The position numbers were made by a program, and so were the translations under genes. This document shows, in pieces, positions 28,053 to 34,153 of a stretch of 34,153 nucleotides of DNA; position 1 is the first letter of the stretch, and each line of letters begins with the position of its first letter. Source of the DNA: JABMOW01 sp964409335 (lineage in GTDB: Bacteria > Fidelibacterota > Marinisomatia > SCGC-AAA003-L08 > JACNLC01); contig CAYPCW010000030.1 in NCBI GenBank assembly GCA_964409335.1, positions 1 through 34,153 of the forward strand. The letters run 5' to 3'. The notes beneath the pieces are model-generated. The model was not told the DNA's origin and did no database searches. It worked only from the letters and a program-made list of their open reading frames with translations.

Positions 28053-29705
28053 CTACCGATATCGGTTTTTCTGCCACAGATCGAAAACCGTCTCCATATT
28101 TATCACCACATCCTCCTTCACTTCCAGCATATTATCATAGATATCATTCCTGTGAGAGATAAGGAACCGATATGGCCGGTCATCCACTGCGATTTTGATG
28201 GTGTTTGCAGTTATTTCACCCGGTATTCCCTGGATCATCAGGCGGGATCTTCCCATTTTGTCAAAGACCAGGGTATGAAAAGATTCAGGAATCAGGTTCA
28301 CATGCAGATGTCCCTTTTCAGCCACGTGTGTCGGGGAAATTTTCCCGTTCGAGAGAATATAATAGGGTACGTTGACAGATGCACCTACCCATTCCTTCTT
28401 CACTTTTTTCAGATGATACCGGGCTGTATCATATCCATCGGTGATTAGTTCAATCTCATCAAGAGATGAAACGCTGCAAACCGACGGTGTCATTCCCCGG
28501 AGTTCACCGTTTACATTTATCCGGATACTCGCCGGTGTTGAGGTTACCCGGACGGTCCGGCCTTCGATAAGTTCAATCCCCGATTTTATTAAAAATAGCC
28601 CTGCCACCACACCCACGCCGATGATCGCCAGTTTGAGCCGGCTTTTGTATTTTCTGAAGGTGACGGATTTTGACAATCTTATCGTAAACCCCCCATCGCC
28701 ATAGAGGCTGTAAAACATCCATGATAAATCAGACATTCCAAACCGGGATACCAGAGATTTTCTTGCAGTTGAAACGGCGTCTGCAGCGGTTTTACCCTCC
28801 TGCAAGGCAGCATATACCAGCATACTGAAATGAGATGCCTGTCTGGTGGGGACCGTCCCAATGGTAGAGATCATGCACCTGACACCGGAGTGTAGCAGAG
28901 AACGTATGAATCCACCCGGGCCTAGTGAGGATACATCTCCACAGGAGTTACTGAATAAAAATTGTGGCGGCTTCTGAAGATTGGAAATATCTGCTGCAGA
29001 AAAGACCGTTCCGTCAGGTAATAACCAGCCATCCACCGGCTCACCAACTTCAGAGTGGGTTACATAATGTCCTGAAAAATGGAATAAATCACTCCCGGAC
29101 AGGAGTCCAGAAAGCCGGTACCGTGTGTTTGTTCTGCCAAAATGTGGACCGGATATTTCCAATTCGTCCTCCCAGATTCCGGCAATCGCATACAGTTCAT
29201 TTCTAATCGAGGTTTCCAGTTGGGCATCGCCGGATGGGTTCCCTGCCAGCGTCATTTTTTTCAATCGCCGGATCTTGACAGGTGAACGAGGGGTATGATC
29301 CGGTGAAGCGGATATCTGCCGGGTAATTTTGAAGCCTTCCCATAAAAAATAGGTACCTGTATGCAATATTTCAAAGGGCAGAAAATTTAACTCATCATCA
29401 ATTAGGATAGACAGGTCAGTGGGAGATGCCGGTTGGCAGAGCTGTTTCATCACCTTTCCCATATCACCAAAAACAGTGTGAAAAAGGATCCCGGCTTTGG
29501 ATGTCAATTGTTCAAGTAATTCCACATCAGCGCCATGACGCAAAAACCGTCGGGGAATTTGAATAACCACCTCTTTTATAAGCGTCTCTATGCCCGGCAG
29601 ATCCACGGTCTGATAGGTCTTGATCACAGAAGGTGTCTCGGAAGCCTGATACAGGTTAATCCGGAGACGGGAAGAATCAATTTTTTGAACCTCAAGTCGA
29701 ACCAT
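28053..29705 (-). CDS. CHAT-domain protease with membrane helix and PEGA domain
   Basis: A 550-residue protein. The CHAT (caspase HetF-associated with TPRs) domain covers about 95-345, with the His-Cys pair His213 (FHFSGHYV) and Cys255 (FSNSCGD) intact, plus GGFIRSLLHSGVRCMISTIG and GKTAADAVSTARK as supporting motifs. A membrane helix follows at about 358-376. The remainder is a PEGA-type beta domain (VTSTPASIRINVNGELRGMTP, split here by convention) and a beta-rich tail. The protease domain would be cytoplasmic and the PEGA part extracytoplasmic. There are no TPRs, unlike many CHAT proteins. It lies 402 bases downstream of a putative anti-sigma gene, same strand. The start ATG (29703-29705) has no clear ribosome site. 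Confidence 0.87.
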   Translation of the reverse strand: MVRLEVQKIDSSRLRINLYQASETPSVIKTYQTVDLPGIETLIKEVVIQIPRRFLRHGADVELLEQLTSKAGILFHTVFGDMGKVMKQLCQPASPTDLSILIDDELNFLPFEILHTGTYFLWEGFKITRQISASPDHTPRSPVKIRRLKKMTLAGNPSGDAQLETSIRNELYAIAGIWEDELEISGPHFGRTNTRYRLSGLLSGSDLFHFSGHYVTHSEVGEPVDGWLLPDGTVFSAADISNLQKPPQFLFSNSCGDVSSLGPGGFIRSLLHSGVRCMISTIGTVPTRQASHFSMLVYAALQEGKTAADAVSTARKSLVSRFGMSDLSWMFYSLYGDGGFTIRLSKSVTFRKYKSRLKLAIIGVGVVAGLFLIKSGIELIEGRTVRVTSTPASIRINVNGELRGMTPSVCSVSSLDEIELITDGYDTARYHLKKVKKEWVGASVNVPYYILSNGKISPTHVAEKGHLHVNLIPESFHTLVFDKMGRSRLMIQGIPGEITANTIKIAVDDRPYRFLISHRNDIYDNMLEVKEDVVINMETVFDLWQKNRYR

Positions 29706-30107
29706 GGGCTAATATTAGAGGCAGCGCAGGACACAATTCCAGAAGTAATCCGCTGAATCTCAACCTTGATCGGGACCCCTTTGGATTCGCGGTCACCCGA
29801 AGTAAAATATTATTTTTTCTAACAGAAAAGATGAGCCATCCAGATCATAGCAGAAAACAAGTGATTAAAACGAACCCATAAATACAAACTAATGGGTTTC
29901 CTCCGTATCGAAAAACCTGACGGTCTATCCTAAAAAATTGAACAGACCGATTTCAGATAGATCCGGTGAACTTTGCAAGTTGGCTCACTTGAACAGGTTG
30001 TACTACATCGGTTTTTCGAGGCTATATCGTACCGATTAGCAGTGATATGACCCCGGATGAATCAGAGATATGGAATACAAATCATCATCCTTTTCAGGAT
30101 ACAGACT
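29706..30107. other. gene-free gap between CHAT and anti-sigma-like genes
   Basis: 402 bases without a protein-like frame on either strand. It contains a terminator-like hairpin at 29869-29898, which suggests that the sigma/anti-sigma transcript may end here and that CHAT has its own promoter, possibly one used by the sigma factor itself. I could not pick out a credible -35/-10 pair. Confidence 0.45.
29866..29898 (-). terminator. candidate terminator after the sigma/anti-sigma pair
   Basis: On the minus strand AACCCAT and ATGGGTT (29892-29898 and 29873-29879) form a perfect 7-base stem with a 12-base loop, followed by CGTTTTAAT. The stem is A/T-rich at its ends and the U-run short, so it may be a weak or partial terminator. 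Confidence 0.4.
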
Positions 30108-30773
30108 TTACCCTTGCAAGCTCAGACGGATAGTCCCTAGCTTTTCTTTGTTCACTTCAACATCGATCTCATATGCACCTTCTTCGATGGTTTGGGGAGG
30201 GGTAATCCCCATTTTGTCCGTGAGGATCTCAAAAAGCCATTGTTCGCCTTTTCGGACCCGGAAGCGGCCATGTTTAACCTGCCCTTTGTCTGTAGTTCTC
30301 AAGCTAAAATATAATGAGGGTGCCTCGTCTCTGTAATCGATATGACATAAAATGAAGTATGGTAATTTTTCCGTCTGAAATACGATTTCATCCTCCTCCC
30401 CGGTTCTGGCAGCCAGTTGGTTTTCCAACCGGATGATAAACTCCTGTCCGGTCAAAATTCTGAAAACGTTGTTGGATTTTCTCAGAACGATGTCCATCAA
30501 ACAGGAATCGTCAAGACCTAGTGACCGAAGCACATGACGATGCAGATCGGACGGTGGAAATTGCTCAACATCAGAGATCACCAGGCGCCGAAGCATCGCG
30601 ATCTCCATTGCGATTTCGGGGTTGTCAATCAGAAAAGCGGTCATTGCAGTTGCGCGGTGATGCTCAAGACGATTCTCTGCAAACTTCAGAATATCGGATT
30701 CAGTGATCTGATCCCTGTGACTGGCTTGAATTACCAACTGTCTGAAATGACTAAGGAGAGATTCAATTTTCAT
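30108..30773 (-). CDS. putative cytosolic anti-sigma factor / regulatory protein
   Basis: A 221-residue soluble protein without membrane segment or signal peptide. Its N-terminus (about 20-65: ESDILKFAENRLEHHRATAM, then AFLIDNPEIAMEIAMLRRL) has the pattern of an anti-sigma domain, but the zinc-binding His/Cys residues of zf-HC2 proteins are absent. The C-terminal half (about 120-221) is beta-rich and ends EIDVEVNKEKLGTIRLSL. It starts 13 bases after the ECF sigma gene with AAGGAC as ribosome site, so it is clearly in the same transcript. The anti-sigma role is inference from position and pattern; a sigma-regulated effector is the alternative. Confidence 0.6.
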   Translation of the reverse strand: MKIESLLSHFRQLVIQASHRDQITESDILKFAENRLEHHRATAMTAFLIDNPEIAMEIAMLRRLVISDVEQFPPSDLHRHVLRSLGLDDSCLMDIVLRKSNNVFRILTGQEFIIRLENQLAARTGEEDEIVFQTEKLPYFILCHIDYRDEAPSLYFSLRTTDKGQVKHGRFRVRKGEQWLFEILTDKMGITPPQTIEEGAYEIDVEVNKEKLGTIRLSLQG

Positions 30774-30786
30774 TTTATGTCCTTCA

Positions 30787-31377
30787 TCAAATTTGGTGCT
30801 TATCCCACCGGATTTTCATTTTTTTTAATGCGCGGTTTTTGATGCTACTCACGGTGTTCAGGGGAAAGTCCATCATGGCGGCAATTTCCCGTTCCTTAAA
30901 ACCTTCAAAATAGTAGTACCGGATGATCGTCTTTTCCACCTCACGCAGTTGCGCAATCATTTCTGTAACTTCGATTGTCTGTAGCACCTCATCCGGTGTG
31001 GGATTATCAGCCACTGCCTGAACAGTATCGCGGTCATTTTGGGGTTGTTCGGTCGGGATATTGGTTCTGGAAAAGTTCTGATACCAGGCGGATCCCAGAT
31101 AATCTTTCACCAGATTAAGAACAATCCGGTACAGATATGTTCTGAATTCCGAATCGCCTTTCCAGAGTTTTATCCGGCGCATGTCATCTTCAAACAATTT
31201 CAGGTAGATGGTTTGAAACAAGTCTGCAATCTCATGGTGATCAAGCCCGTTGAACTGGTGGATCGCGCCATAAATGGTTTTTTCAGTAAGTTCTACAAAT
31301 CGGTGCATAGCAGCAGAATCATGTTCAATGACATTATCGAGAAGATATGGCGTTATTTTGTCAATCTGCGAATACAC
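30787..31377 (-). CDS. ECF-type RNA polymerase sigma factor
   Basis: A 196-residue sigma-70 family ECF factor. Region 2 is at about 20-95 (DHHEIADLFQTIYLKLFED, FRTYLYRIVLNLVKDYLGS) and region 4 at about 133-190, with the helix-turn-helix ERE-IAAMMDFPLNTVSSIKNRALK. The linker is 35 residues long. The start is GTG at 31375-31377, with AGGGTGG just upstream; no ATG fits. Such sigma factors are held inactive by a partner, most simply the next gene. It is divergent from the AbrB-like gene, with only 67 bases between. Confidence 0.92.
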   Translation of the reverse strand: MYSQIDKITPYLLDNVIEHDSAAMHRFVELTEKTIYGAIHQFNGLDHHEIADLFQTIYLKLFEDDMRRIKLWKGDSEFRTYLYRIVLNLVKDYLGSAWYQNFSRTNIPTEQPQNDRDTVQAVADNPTPDEVLQTIEVTEMIAQLREVEKTIIRYYYFEGFKEREIAAMMDFPLNTVSSIKNRALKKMKIRWDKHQI

Positions 31378-31444
31378 GGCACCACCCTATTTGTTTTTGA
31401 TTTAGACGAATATTATTACTAATTTCTTCCGGGAAAAATAAAAG
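31378..31444. promoter_or_regulatory. divergent control region, sigma gene / AbrB-like gene
   Basis: Only 67 AT-rich bases separate the two divergent start codons, so both promoters must overlap here or lie inside the genes. On the plus strand TTGTTT (31391-31396) and TATTAC (31414-31419) are 17 bases apart, a weak promoter candidate for the AbrB-like gene. Confidence 0.3.
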
Positions 31445-31915
31445 ATGATAAAATTTTTCAGAGTCCGGATCTCGAAAGTTAAAGGATATCATTATATTCG
31501 CCTTCCAAAAATTATTGTTGACAGGATGAATTTATCTGCCGGCGATGAAATCGAAATATCCATCTGTAGGGACAAAACCGATTCACAGACAGCCTTATGG
31601 GAACAGTCTCCCGGAGGGATACGGAAAATCCGCTTTACCATACCTGACGACACTTTAACGATGAATATGTACGGACGACTTTATATTCCATCAGAATACC
31701 GGTTTTTCTTCCCTCCGTCTCTCAGGGATTTTATTCTTGAAACCAATGTTGGGAATATCCAGACACACATCAACTCCGAGGGGAATATTATCAAGGGTTT
31801 GAAGCCCTGGTTCATGGTGAATCACCCTATTGAGGTCAATGATATGTTCACGTTTGAAAAACTGGATGACCGGCCTGTCCAATACCGGATGATCTTTGAA
31901 AAAGGCAAAACATGA
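31445..31915 (+). CDS. AbrB/MazE-like DNA-binding protein with novel C-terminus
   Basis: A 156-residue protein. Residues about 6-42 (VRISKVKGYHYIRLPKIIVD followed by RMNLSAGDEIEISI) follow the swapped-hairpin AbrB/MazE pattern: opening strand, RLPK turn, then GDEIEI strand. The C-terminal part (about 62-156) contains a second similar motif (MYGRLYIPSEYRFFFP and later VNDMFTFEKLDD), suggesting a second beta-barrel half. This may be a fused double AbrB-like fold. No toxin gene is adjacent. Its position opposite the sigma gene suggests a regulator of that region or of itself. Confidence 0.65.
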   Translation: MIKFFRVRISKVKGYHYIRLPKIIVDRMNLSAGDEIEISICRDKTDSQTALWEQSPGGIRKIRFTIPDDTLTMNMYGRLYIPSEYRFFFPPSLRDFILETNVGNIQTHINSEGNIIKGLKPWFMVNHPIEVNDMFTFEKLDDRPVQYRMIFEKGKT

Positions 31916-31922
31916 GGCAGCA

Positions 31923-31941
31923 ATTCCGGTTATTCCGGAAT
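31923..31941 (+). repeat. hairpin after the AbrB-like gene
   Basis: ATTCCGG (31923-31929) and CCGGAAT (31935-31941) form a perfect 7-base stem with a 5-base loop, eight bases after the stop codon. No U-run follows, so it is at best a weak terminator or a 3'-end stabilising structure. Confidence 0.4.
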
Positions 31942-32061
31942 CAGAGACTGAATTTGGGTTCCCACTCTGAAAATCGCCTATTTCCCATTGATTTATATCC
32001 GGTCTGATAGATTAATATTCCCCGTACTCAGTCATTTTAAAATTGATCAATTGGAGATTTT

Positions 32062-32286
32062 ATGAATATCATCATTGAGTTTTGTGTCAAGTGAAACTAT
32101 CACCCTGAATTTGACCGTGTGTCAGCCATCATTCGAAAACTCCGACCTGCGATAATGATATCCGGTAACCCCACTCCGCCAAGAACTGGTGCTTTTGAAG
32201 TGACAATCGACGGAAAATTGGTATTTTCAAAATTGAAATCCGGTGGATTCCCTGGTGAATCAGATATTAAGCTGTGGTTTGTTTGA
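32062..32286 (+). CDS. SelW/Rdx-family selenoprotein (UGA = Sec at codon 11)
   Basis: Read with UGA 32092-32094 as selenocysteine, the frame gives a 74-residue protein of the Rdx (SelW/SelT/SelH) thioredoxin-like redox family. It starts MNIIIEFCVK and then Sec11, so the redox motif is Cys8-x-x-Sec11, in the expected place after the first beta strand. The C-terminal part has the family's hallmark: TGAFEVTIDGKLVFSKLKS and GGFPG. Length matches bacterial SelW-like proteins (70-90). GGAG lies five bases before the ATG at 32062, and the true stop is TGA at 32284-32286. A SECIS-like hairpin follows the UGA. The role is probably thiol-based redox; the partner is unknown. sel genes are not in this window. 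Reading the UGA as stop leaves a meaningless decapeptide. Confidence 0.9.
32107..32134 (+). promoter_or_regulatory. bacterial SECIS-like hairpin in the selenoprotein gene
   Basis: Downstream of the Sec UGA, UUGAC (32111-32115) pairs with GUCAG (32121-32125) around the loop CGUGU. GAAU (32107-32110) can pair with AUUC (32131-32134), leaving a one-sided 5-base bulge. The loop G at 32117 is the second loop base and lies 22 bases after the UGA. This fits the bacterial rule of a short stem, a G among the first two loop bases and a 16-37 base distance. The structure was folded by eye. Confidence 0.7.
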
Positions 32287-32358
32287 GCTGTCAGACTGAC
32301 ACGAATCCGGTTTCGGCAGGTTATTTGTCCCACCTGGATAATAAGTGAGGACACTATT

Positions 32359-32580
32359 ATGCAATTCGACATCCATTCATTTTCACAGAATTTCAGACCT
32401 GGCTTTCATTCATCCTGGATTCCCATTGCTAAAATTGGCCTGGGATTCATCTTTACAGGATTATTGATCATGGTTTTAAAAGACCTGATCGTTGCCATTT
32501 TATCGGTTGGCGTAATTGGGATCGGGATATATTTGCTGATTGTGGCGTTTCGGGTCTATCGGTTGAACCGGATGATCTGA
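32359..32580 (+). CDS. small two-helix membrane protein, unknown
   Basis: A 73-residue protein with a hydrophilic N-terminus (MQFDIHSFSQNF), two membrane helices at about 22-40 and 44-64, and a basic end (RVYRLNRMI). GAGGA about eight bases before the ATG supports translation. It begins 72 bases after the selenoprotein stop, same strand, so the two may share a transcript. I do not recognise a family. Confidence 0.6.
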   Translation: MQFDIHSFSQNFRPGFHSSWIPIAKIGLGFIFTGLLIMVLKDLIVAILSVGVIGIGIYLLIVAFRVYRLNRMI

Positions 32581-32717
32581 CGCCCTACCGATCAGGGGAT
32601 AATCCCGGGATATCTGTATATCTTTCGCAAAGCGATCACCTTCGATTCAGACTGCGTCTTTCGCAGGGTGTAAAAACCCGATTGAAATGCATTTTCCCTG
32701 ATTTGATTGATGATGAC

Positions 32718-33563
32718 TTATGGTTCTCCGGTTACCGCCAATGCACCCATTGGATCCCACGGAGACAGCGCTTCTGGTTTGGATTCATAAATCTTCAGAA
32801 TATCCGCCGGTAAATATTTTTTATCGATCACAATTTCATATAGATATTCATCGAACCATTCATCCGTCATGAGGAAAAATCCCTTATCTCCTCGTTTATC
32901 GCCCCAACTATTTTCCACCCGCCATTTTACGGATTTTTCATCCCGGATATCCACACCGGTGAATACCATAGCATGAGTCATCATGCTATCTCCGTATTCT
33001 AATCTGCCGCATTTATCAATCTGAAATCCCGTATTGAATATGAGAGGCAGATTGTAAAGATTCATATCCATAACGCCAAGACTTGAATGATACATCTTCG
33101 CAACATCGCACCCGAACCACACTGCTTCATTATTCCGGATAGATGCAATGGCAAATTTTTTCAGATCCTCCGAGGGTAAATTGATGTACCTGACAATTCT
33201 GCCCTCGGACACATTCCCCAGGTATTGCACGGTGTATAGCGTCCGATAGGATTTATTTCTCATGGGGGCATTGATCAGGCAGATTTTCTCTTTCAGATCC
33301 ACGCCCACGGTTTCCCTGTAAAACTTCAAAGGTGTAAGATCCGTAAACCGGATGAATTTTTTATCTTTATCACGGGTTTGCCAATTGAATGTCTCGGGTG
33401 GAGTACCCAGATTCATGCACAACAGATTGTAGATGGTTTGCATCATCTCCCGTTTTTCTGACCGGAGCTCATTCATTGACTGACCGTTTTCATGACCCTC
33501 ACGCAGGTGTCTGGCAAATTCCCGCAGTTTTCGGGTGATGTGCTCATTCGTATGACTGTCTCT
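32718..33563 (-). pseudogene. 5'-truncated bleomycin hydrolase / aminopeptidase C (C1B)
   Basis: The translated sequence matches the C-terminal two-thirds of peptidase C1B bleomycin hydrolases: LCMNLGTPPETFNWQTRDKD, LTPLKFYRETV, NEAVWFGCDV, GDSMMTHAMVFTG, KWRVENSWGDKRGDKGFF and SPWDPMGALAV. The catalytic His (THAM) and Asn (ENSWG) remain, but the N-terminal part of about 170 residues with the active-site Cys (QGxxxRCW region) is missing. Recognisable homology begins near 33545, right after the terminator of the tRNA operon; upstream the frame only runs through tRNA-Arg antisense. It therefore cannot be an active protease. A start at the internal Met (33476) could still give a fragment. The TAA stop is at 32718-32720. 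Confidence 0.85.
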
Positions 33564-33566
33564 AAT

Positions 33567-33593
33567 AAAAAAATCCCGGAATGTATCGGGATT
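33567..33593 (-). terminator. Rho-independent terminator of the tRNA operon
   Basis: On the minus strand AATCCCG and CGGGATT (33587-33593 and 33572-33578) form a perfect 7-base stem with an 8-base loop, followed by UUUUUAUU. It begins four bases after the 3' end of tRNA-Arg, so it ends the tRNA transcript. Confidence 0.85.
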
Positions 33594-33596
33594 ACG

Positions 33597-33670
33597 TACC
33601 CTCGGAGGGATTCGAACCCCCAACCCTCTGATCCGAAGTCAGATGCTCTATCCAATTAAGCTACGAAGGC
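33597..33670 (-). tRNA. tRNA-Arg (anticodon TCG)
   Basis: A complete cloverleaf: acceptor GCCTTCG pairs with CGAGGGT, the D arm is AGCTTAATTGGATAGAGC, anticodon stem TCTGA/TCAGA holds loop CTTCGGA, and the T arm contains GGGTTCGAATCCC. Discriminator A; CCA is not encoded. It is last of three tRNAs in the same transcript. Confidence 0.95.
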
Positions 33671-33680
33671 AGATTGATGG

Positions 33681-33759
33681 TGGGGTGACTGATGGGGATC
33701 GAACCCACGGCCTCAGGAGCCACAATCCTGCGCTCTAACCAAACTGAGCTACAGCCACC
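33681..33759 (-). tRNA. tRNA-His (anticodon GTG)
   Basis: Acceptor GTGGCTG pairs with CAGTCAC; the extra G at -1, needed for histidyl-tRNA synthetase, is encoded at 33759. The anticodon stem CAGGA/TCCTG holds loop TTGTGGC, and the T arm contains GGGTTCGATCCCC. Discriminator C (33684); CCA appears encoded at 33681-33683, unlike the two neighbours. Confidence 0.95.
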
Positions 33760-33809
33760 ATCGAAAACATTTGAGATTGACCCGAAAGTTTGATTCGGGG
33801 GATTCCGTG

Positions 33810-33884
33810 TCGAGGTAGCAGGATTCGAACCTGCGACCCCCTGCTCCCAAAGCAGGTGCGCTAACCGGACTGCGCTACACCCCG
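33810..33884 (-). tRNA. tRNA-Pro (anticodon TGG)
   Basis: Acceptor CGGGGTG pairs with TACCTCG (two G-U pairs), the D arm is AGCGCAGTCCGGTTAGCGC, anticodon stem CCTGC/GCAGG holds loop TTTGGGA, and the T arm is CAGGTTCGAATCCTG. Discriminator A; CCA is not encoded. It is first of the Pro-His-Arg operon. Confidence 0.95.
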
Positions 33885-33905
33885 AAAAACTAATATTTTA
33901 AGAAC

Positions 33906-33911
33906 ATTATA
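33906..33911 (-). promoter_or_regulatory. candidate -10 box of the tRNA operon
   Basis: A perfect TATAAT on the minus strand lies 21 bases before the 5' end of tRNA-Pro, in a good position for a short-leader tRNA promoter. The -35 region would fall inside the decayed tRNA-Pro copy at 33922-33946 and has no good TTGACA match. Confidence 0.45.
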
Positions 33912-33921
33912 AACTGCAAAA

Positions 33922-33946
33922 GGCAGGTGCGCTAATCCCGAAAAAA
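33922..33946 (-). repeat. decayed partial copy of tRNA-Pro (copy 1)
   Basis: On the minus strand this reads as the tRNA-Pro 5' flank and start (TTTTTCGGG) joined to TTAGCGCACCTGC, with about 16 bases of the D arm missing. The 13-base block at 33923-33935 is identical to 33852-33864 in the intact tRNA. Confidence 0.65.
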
Positions 33947-33976
33947 CAGAAAATTTGTAAAAATTTTCATCTTTTT

Positions 33977-33992
33977 TCGAGGATCCTCGAAT
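33977..33992. repeat. 16-base perfect palindrome
   Basis: TTCGAGGATCCTCGAA is its own reverse complement with no loop. It is flanked by T-runs on the plus strand. It lies between the two decayed tRNA-Pro copies. It is not a normal terminator because a transcript from either strand lacks a proper loop and an immediate long U-run. Confidence 0.5.
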
Positions 33993-34026
33993 TTTCACTA
34001 ACCGTACCCGGTTAGGTAAATTCGGG

Positions 34027-34050
34027 ACCGGGCTGCGCTACACCCGGTTT
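34027..34050 (-). repeat. decayed partial copy of tRNA-Pro (copy 2)
   Basis: On the minus strand this reads CCGGGTGTAGCGCAGCCCGG, matching the acceptor start and D arm of tRNA-Pro with two or three changes. The block at 34033-34045 is identical over 13 bases to 33870-33882. The anticodon arm and the rest are missing or unrecognisable. Confidence 0.65.
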
Positions 34051-34153
34051 CTTTATAAAAAGAACTTCTTTTTTCAAAAGAGTGTGCGAATTTATAAATT
34101 TTAATCAATTTGGCATAACTTTTCCTTGAAAATCTTGATGAATTATTATCCCG

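Noticed and set aside
28055..28070. Plus-strand terminator ACCGATATCGGT followed by TTTT after the DUF2914 gene
   Set aside because: It lies in the last codons of the CHAT gene, the stem is only four base pairs around a usable loop, and it may be a coincidence of the Asn-Arg-Tyr-Arg codons.
28053..31377. A type III-E CRISPR (Craspase) locus
   Set aside because: No gRAMP effector, no Csx30/31-like pair, no repeats and no TPRs on the CHAT protein; only the sigma/protease logic is similar.
32100..32372. A 90-codon minus-strand frame
   Set aside because: It is the shadow of the selenoprotein gene, which has a recognisable family, a ribosome site and a SECIS-like hairpin on the plus strand.
33567..33670. 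Coding start of the peptidase at 33623 inside the tRNA
   Set aside because: The first 20 or so residues are only tRNA-Arg and terminator sequence read antisense; homology to the family starts after them.
33597..33884. Integrated element (phage or genomic island) at the tRNA cluster
   Set aside because: No integrase, phage gene or flanking direct repeat of a tRNA end is visible inside the window; only the truncated peptidase hints at a past event.

Overview
The window reads as one contiguous chromosomal segment of a Gram-negative, diderm bacterium. This follows from the RND efflux permease, lipoproteins, the Bat operon, TatA, an HtrA-type protease, HflK/HflC and phosphatidylethanolamine synthesis genes. 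The Bat operon, the PurS-type FGAM synthase, a DUF4321 protein and the CHAT/ECF module suggest a member of the FCB-related lineages (for example a Marinimicrobia- or Calditrichota-like bacterium). That placement is inference from gene content only. Most genes lie on the minus strand, packed with 1-14 base overlaps and frequent GTG/TTG starts.

Layout. 1-2870 (+): 3' part of an RND permease and a small DUF3147 membrane protein. 2910-3614 (-): a putative lipoprotein whose frame continues past a TAA into a coding-like tail. 3707-9049 (-): batA-batB-batC-batD-batE. 9327-9518 (-): tatA. 9772-16548 (-): a housekeeping cluster reading truA, htrA-like protease, purB, purC, psd, pssA, purS, purQ, DUF4321; pssA is broken by one in-frame TAA. 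16754-24801 (-): a signalling operon with a 2012-residue PAS/GAF histidine kinase, a single-domain response regulator and a receiver-PAS-histidine kinase. 25261-27191 (-): hflK-hflC. 27330-27995 (+): DUF2914 lipoprotein. 28053-31377 (-): ECF sigma factor, putative anti-sigma protein and a CHAT protease with a membrane anchor and PEGA domain. 31445-32580 (+): an AbrB-like regulator, a hidden SelW/Rdx-family selenoprotein and a small membrane protein. 32718-33563 (-): a bleomycin hydrolase-like gene lacking its 5' part, directly behind a tRNA-Pro/tRNA-His/tRNA-Arg operon, with decayed tRNA-Pro copies upstream.

The most notable observation is the selenoprotein at 32062-32286. Its UGA lies in a CxxU motif and is followed by a compact bacterial SECIS-like hairpin, so ordinary gene calling misses it. 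Next is the ECF sigma / anti-sigma-like / CHAT protease cluster, whose layout suggests proteolytic release of a sigma factor, analogous to (but without CRISPR parts of) the type III-E Craspase pathway. Third are the two in-frame TAA codons (pssA and the lipoprotein) and the truncated peptidase beside the tRNA operon.

No insertion sequence, integrase, phage gene, rRNA or CRISPR array was seen.
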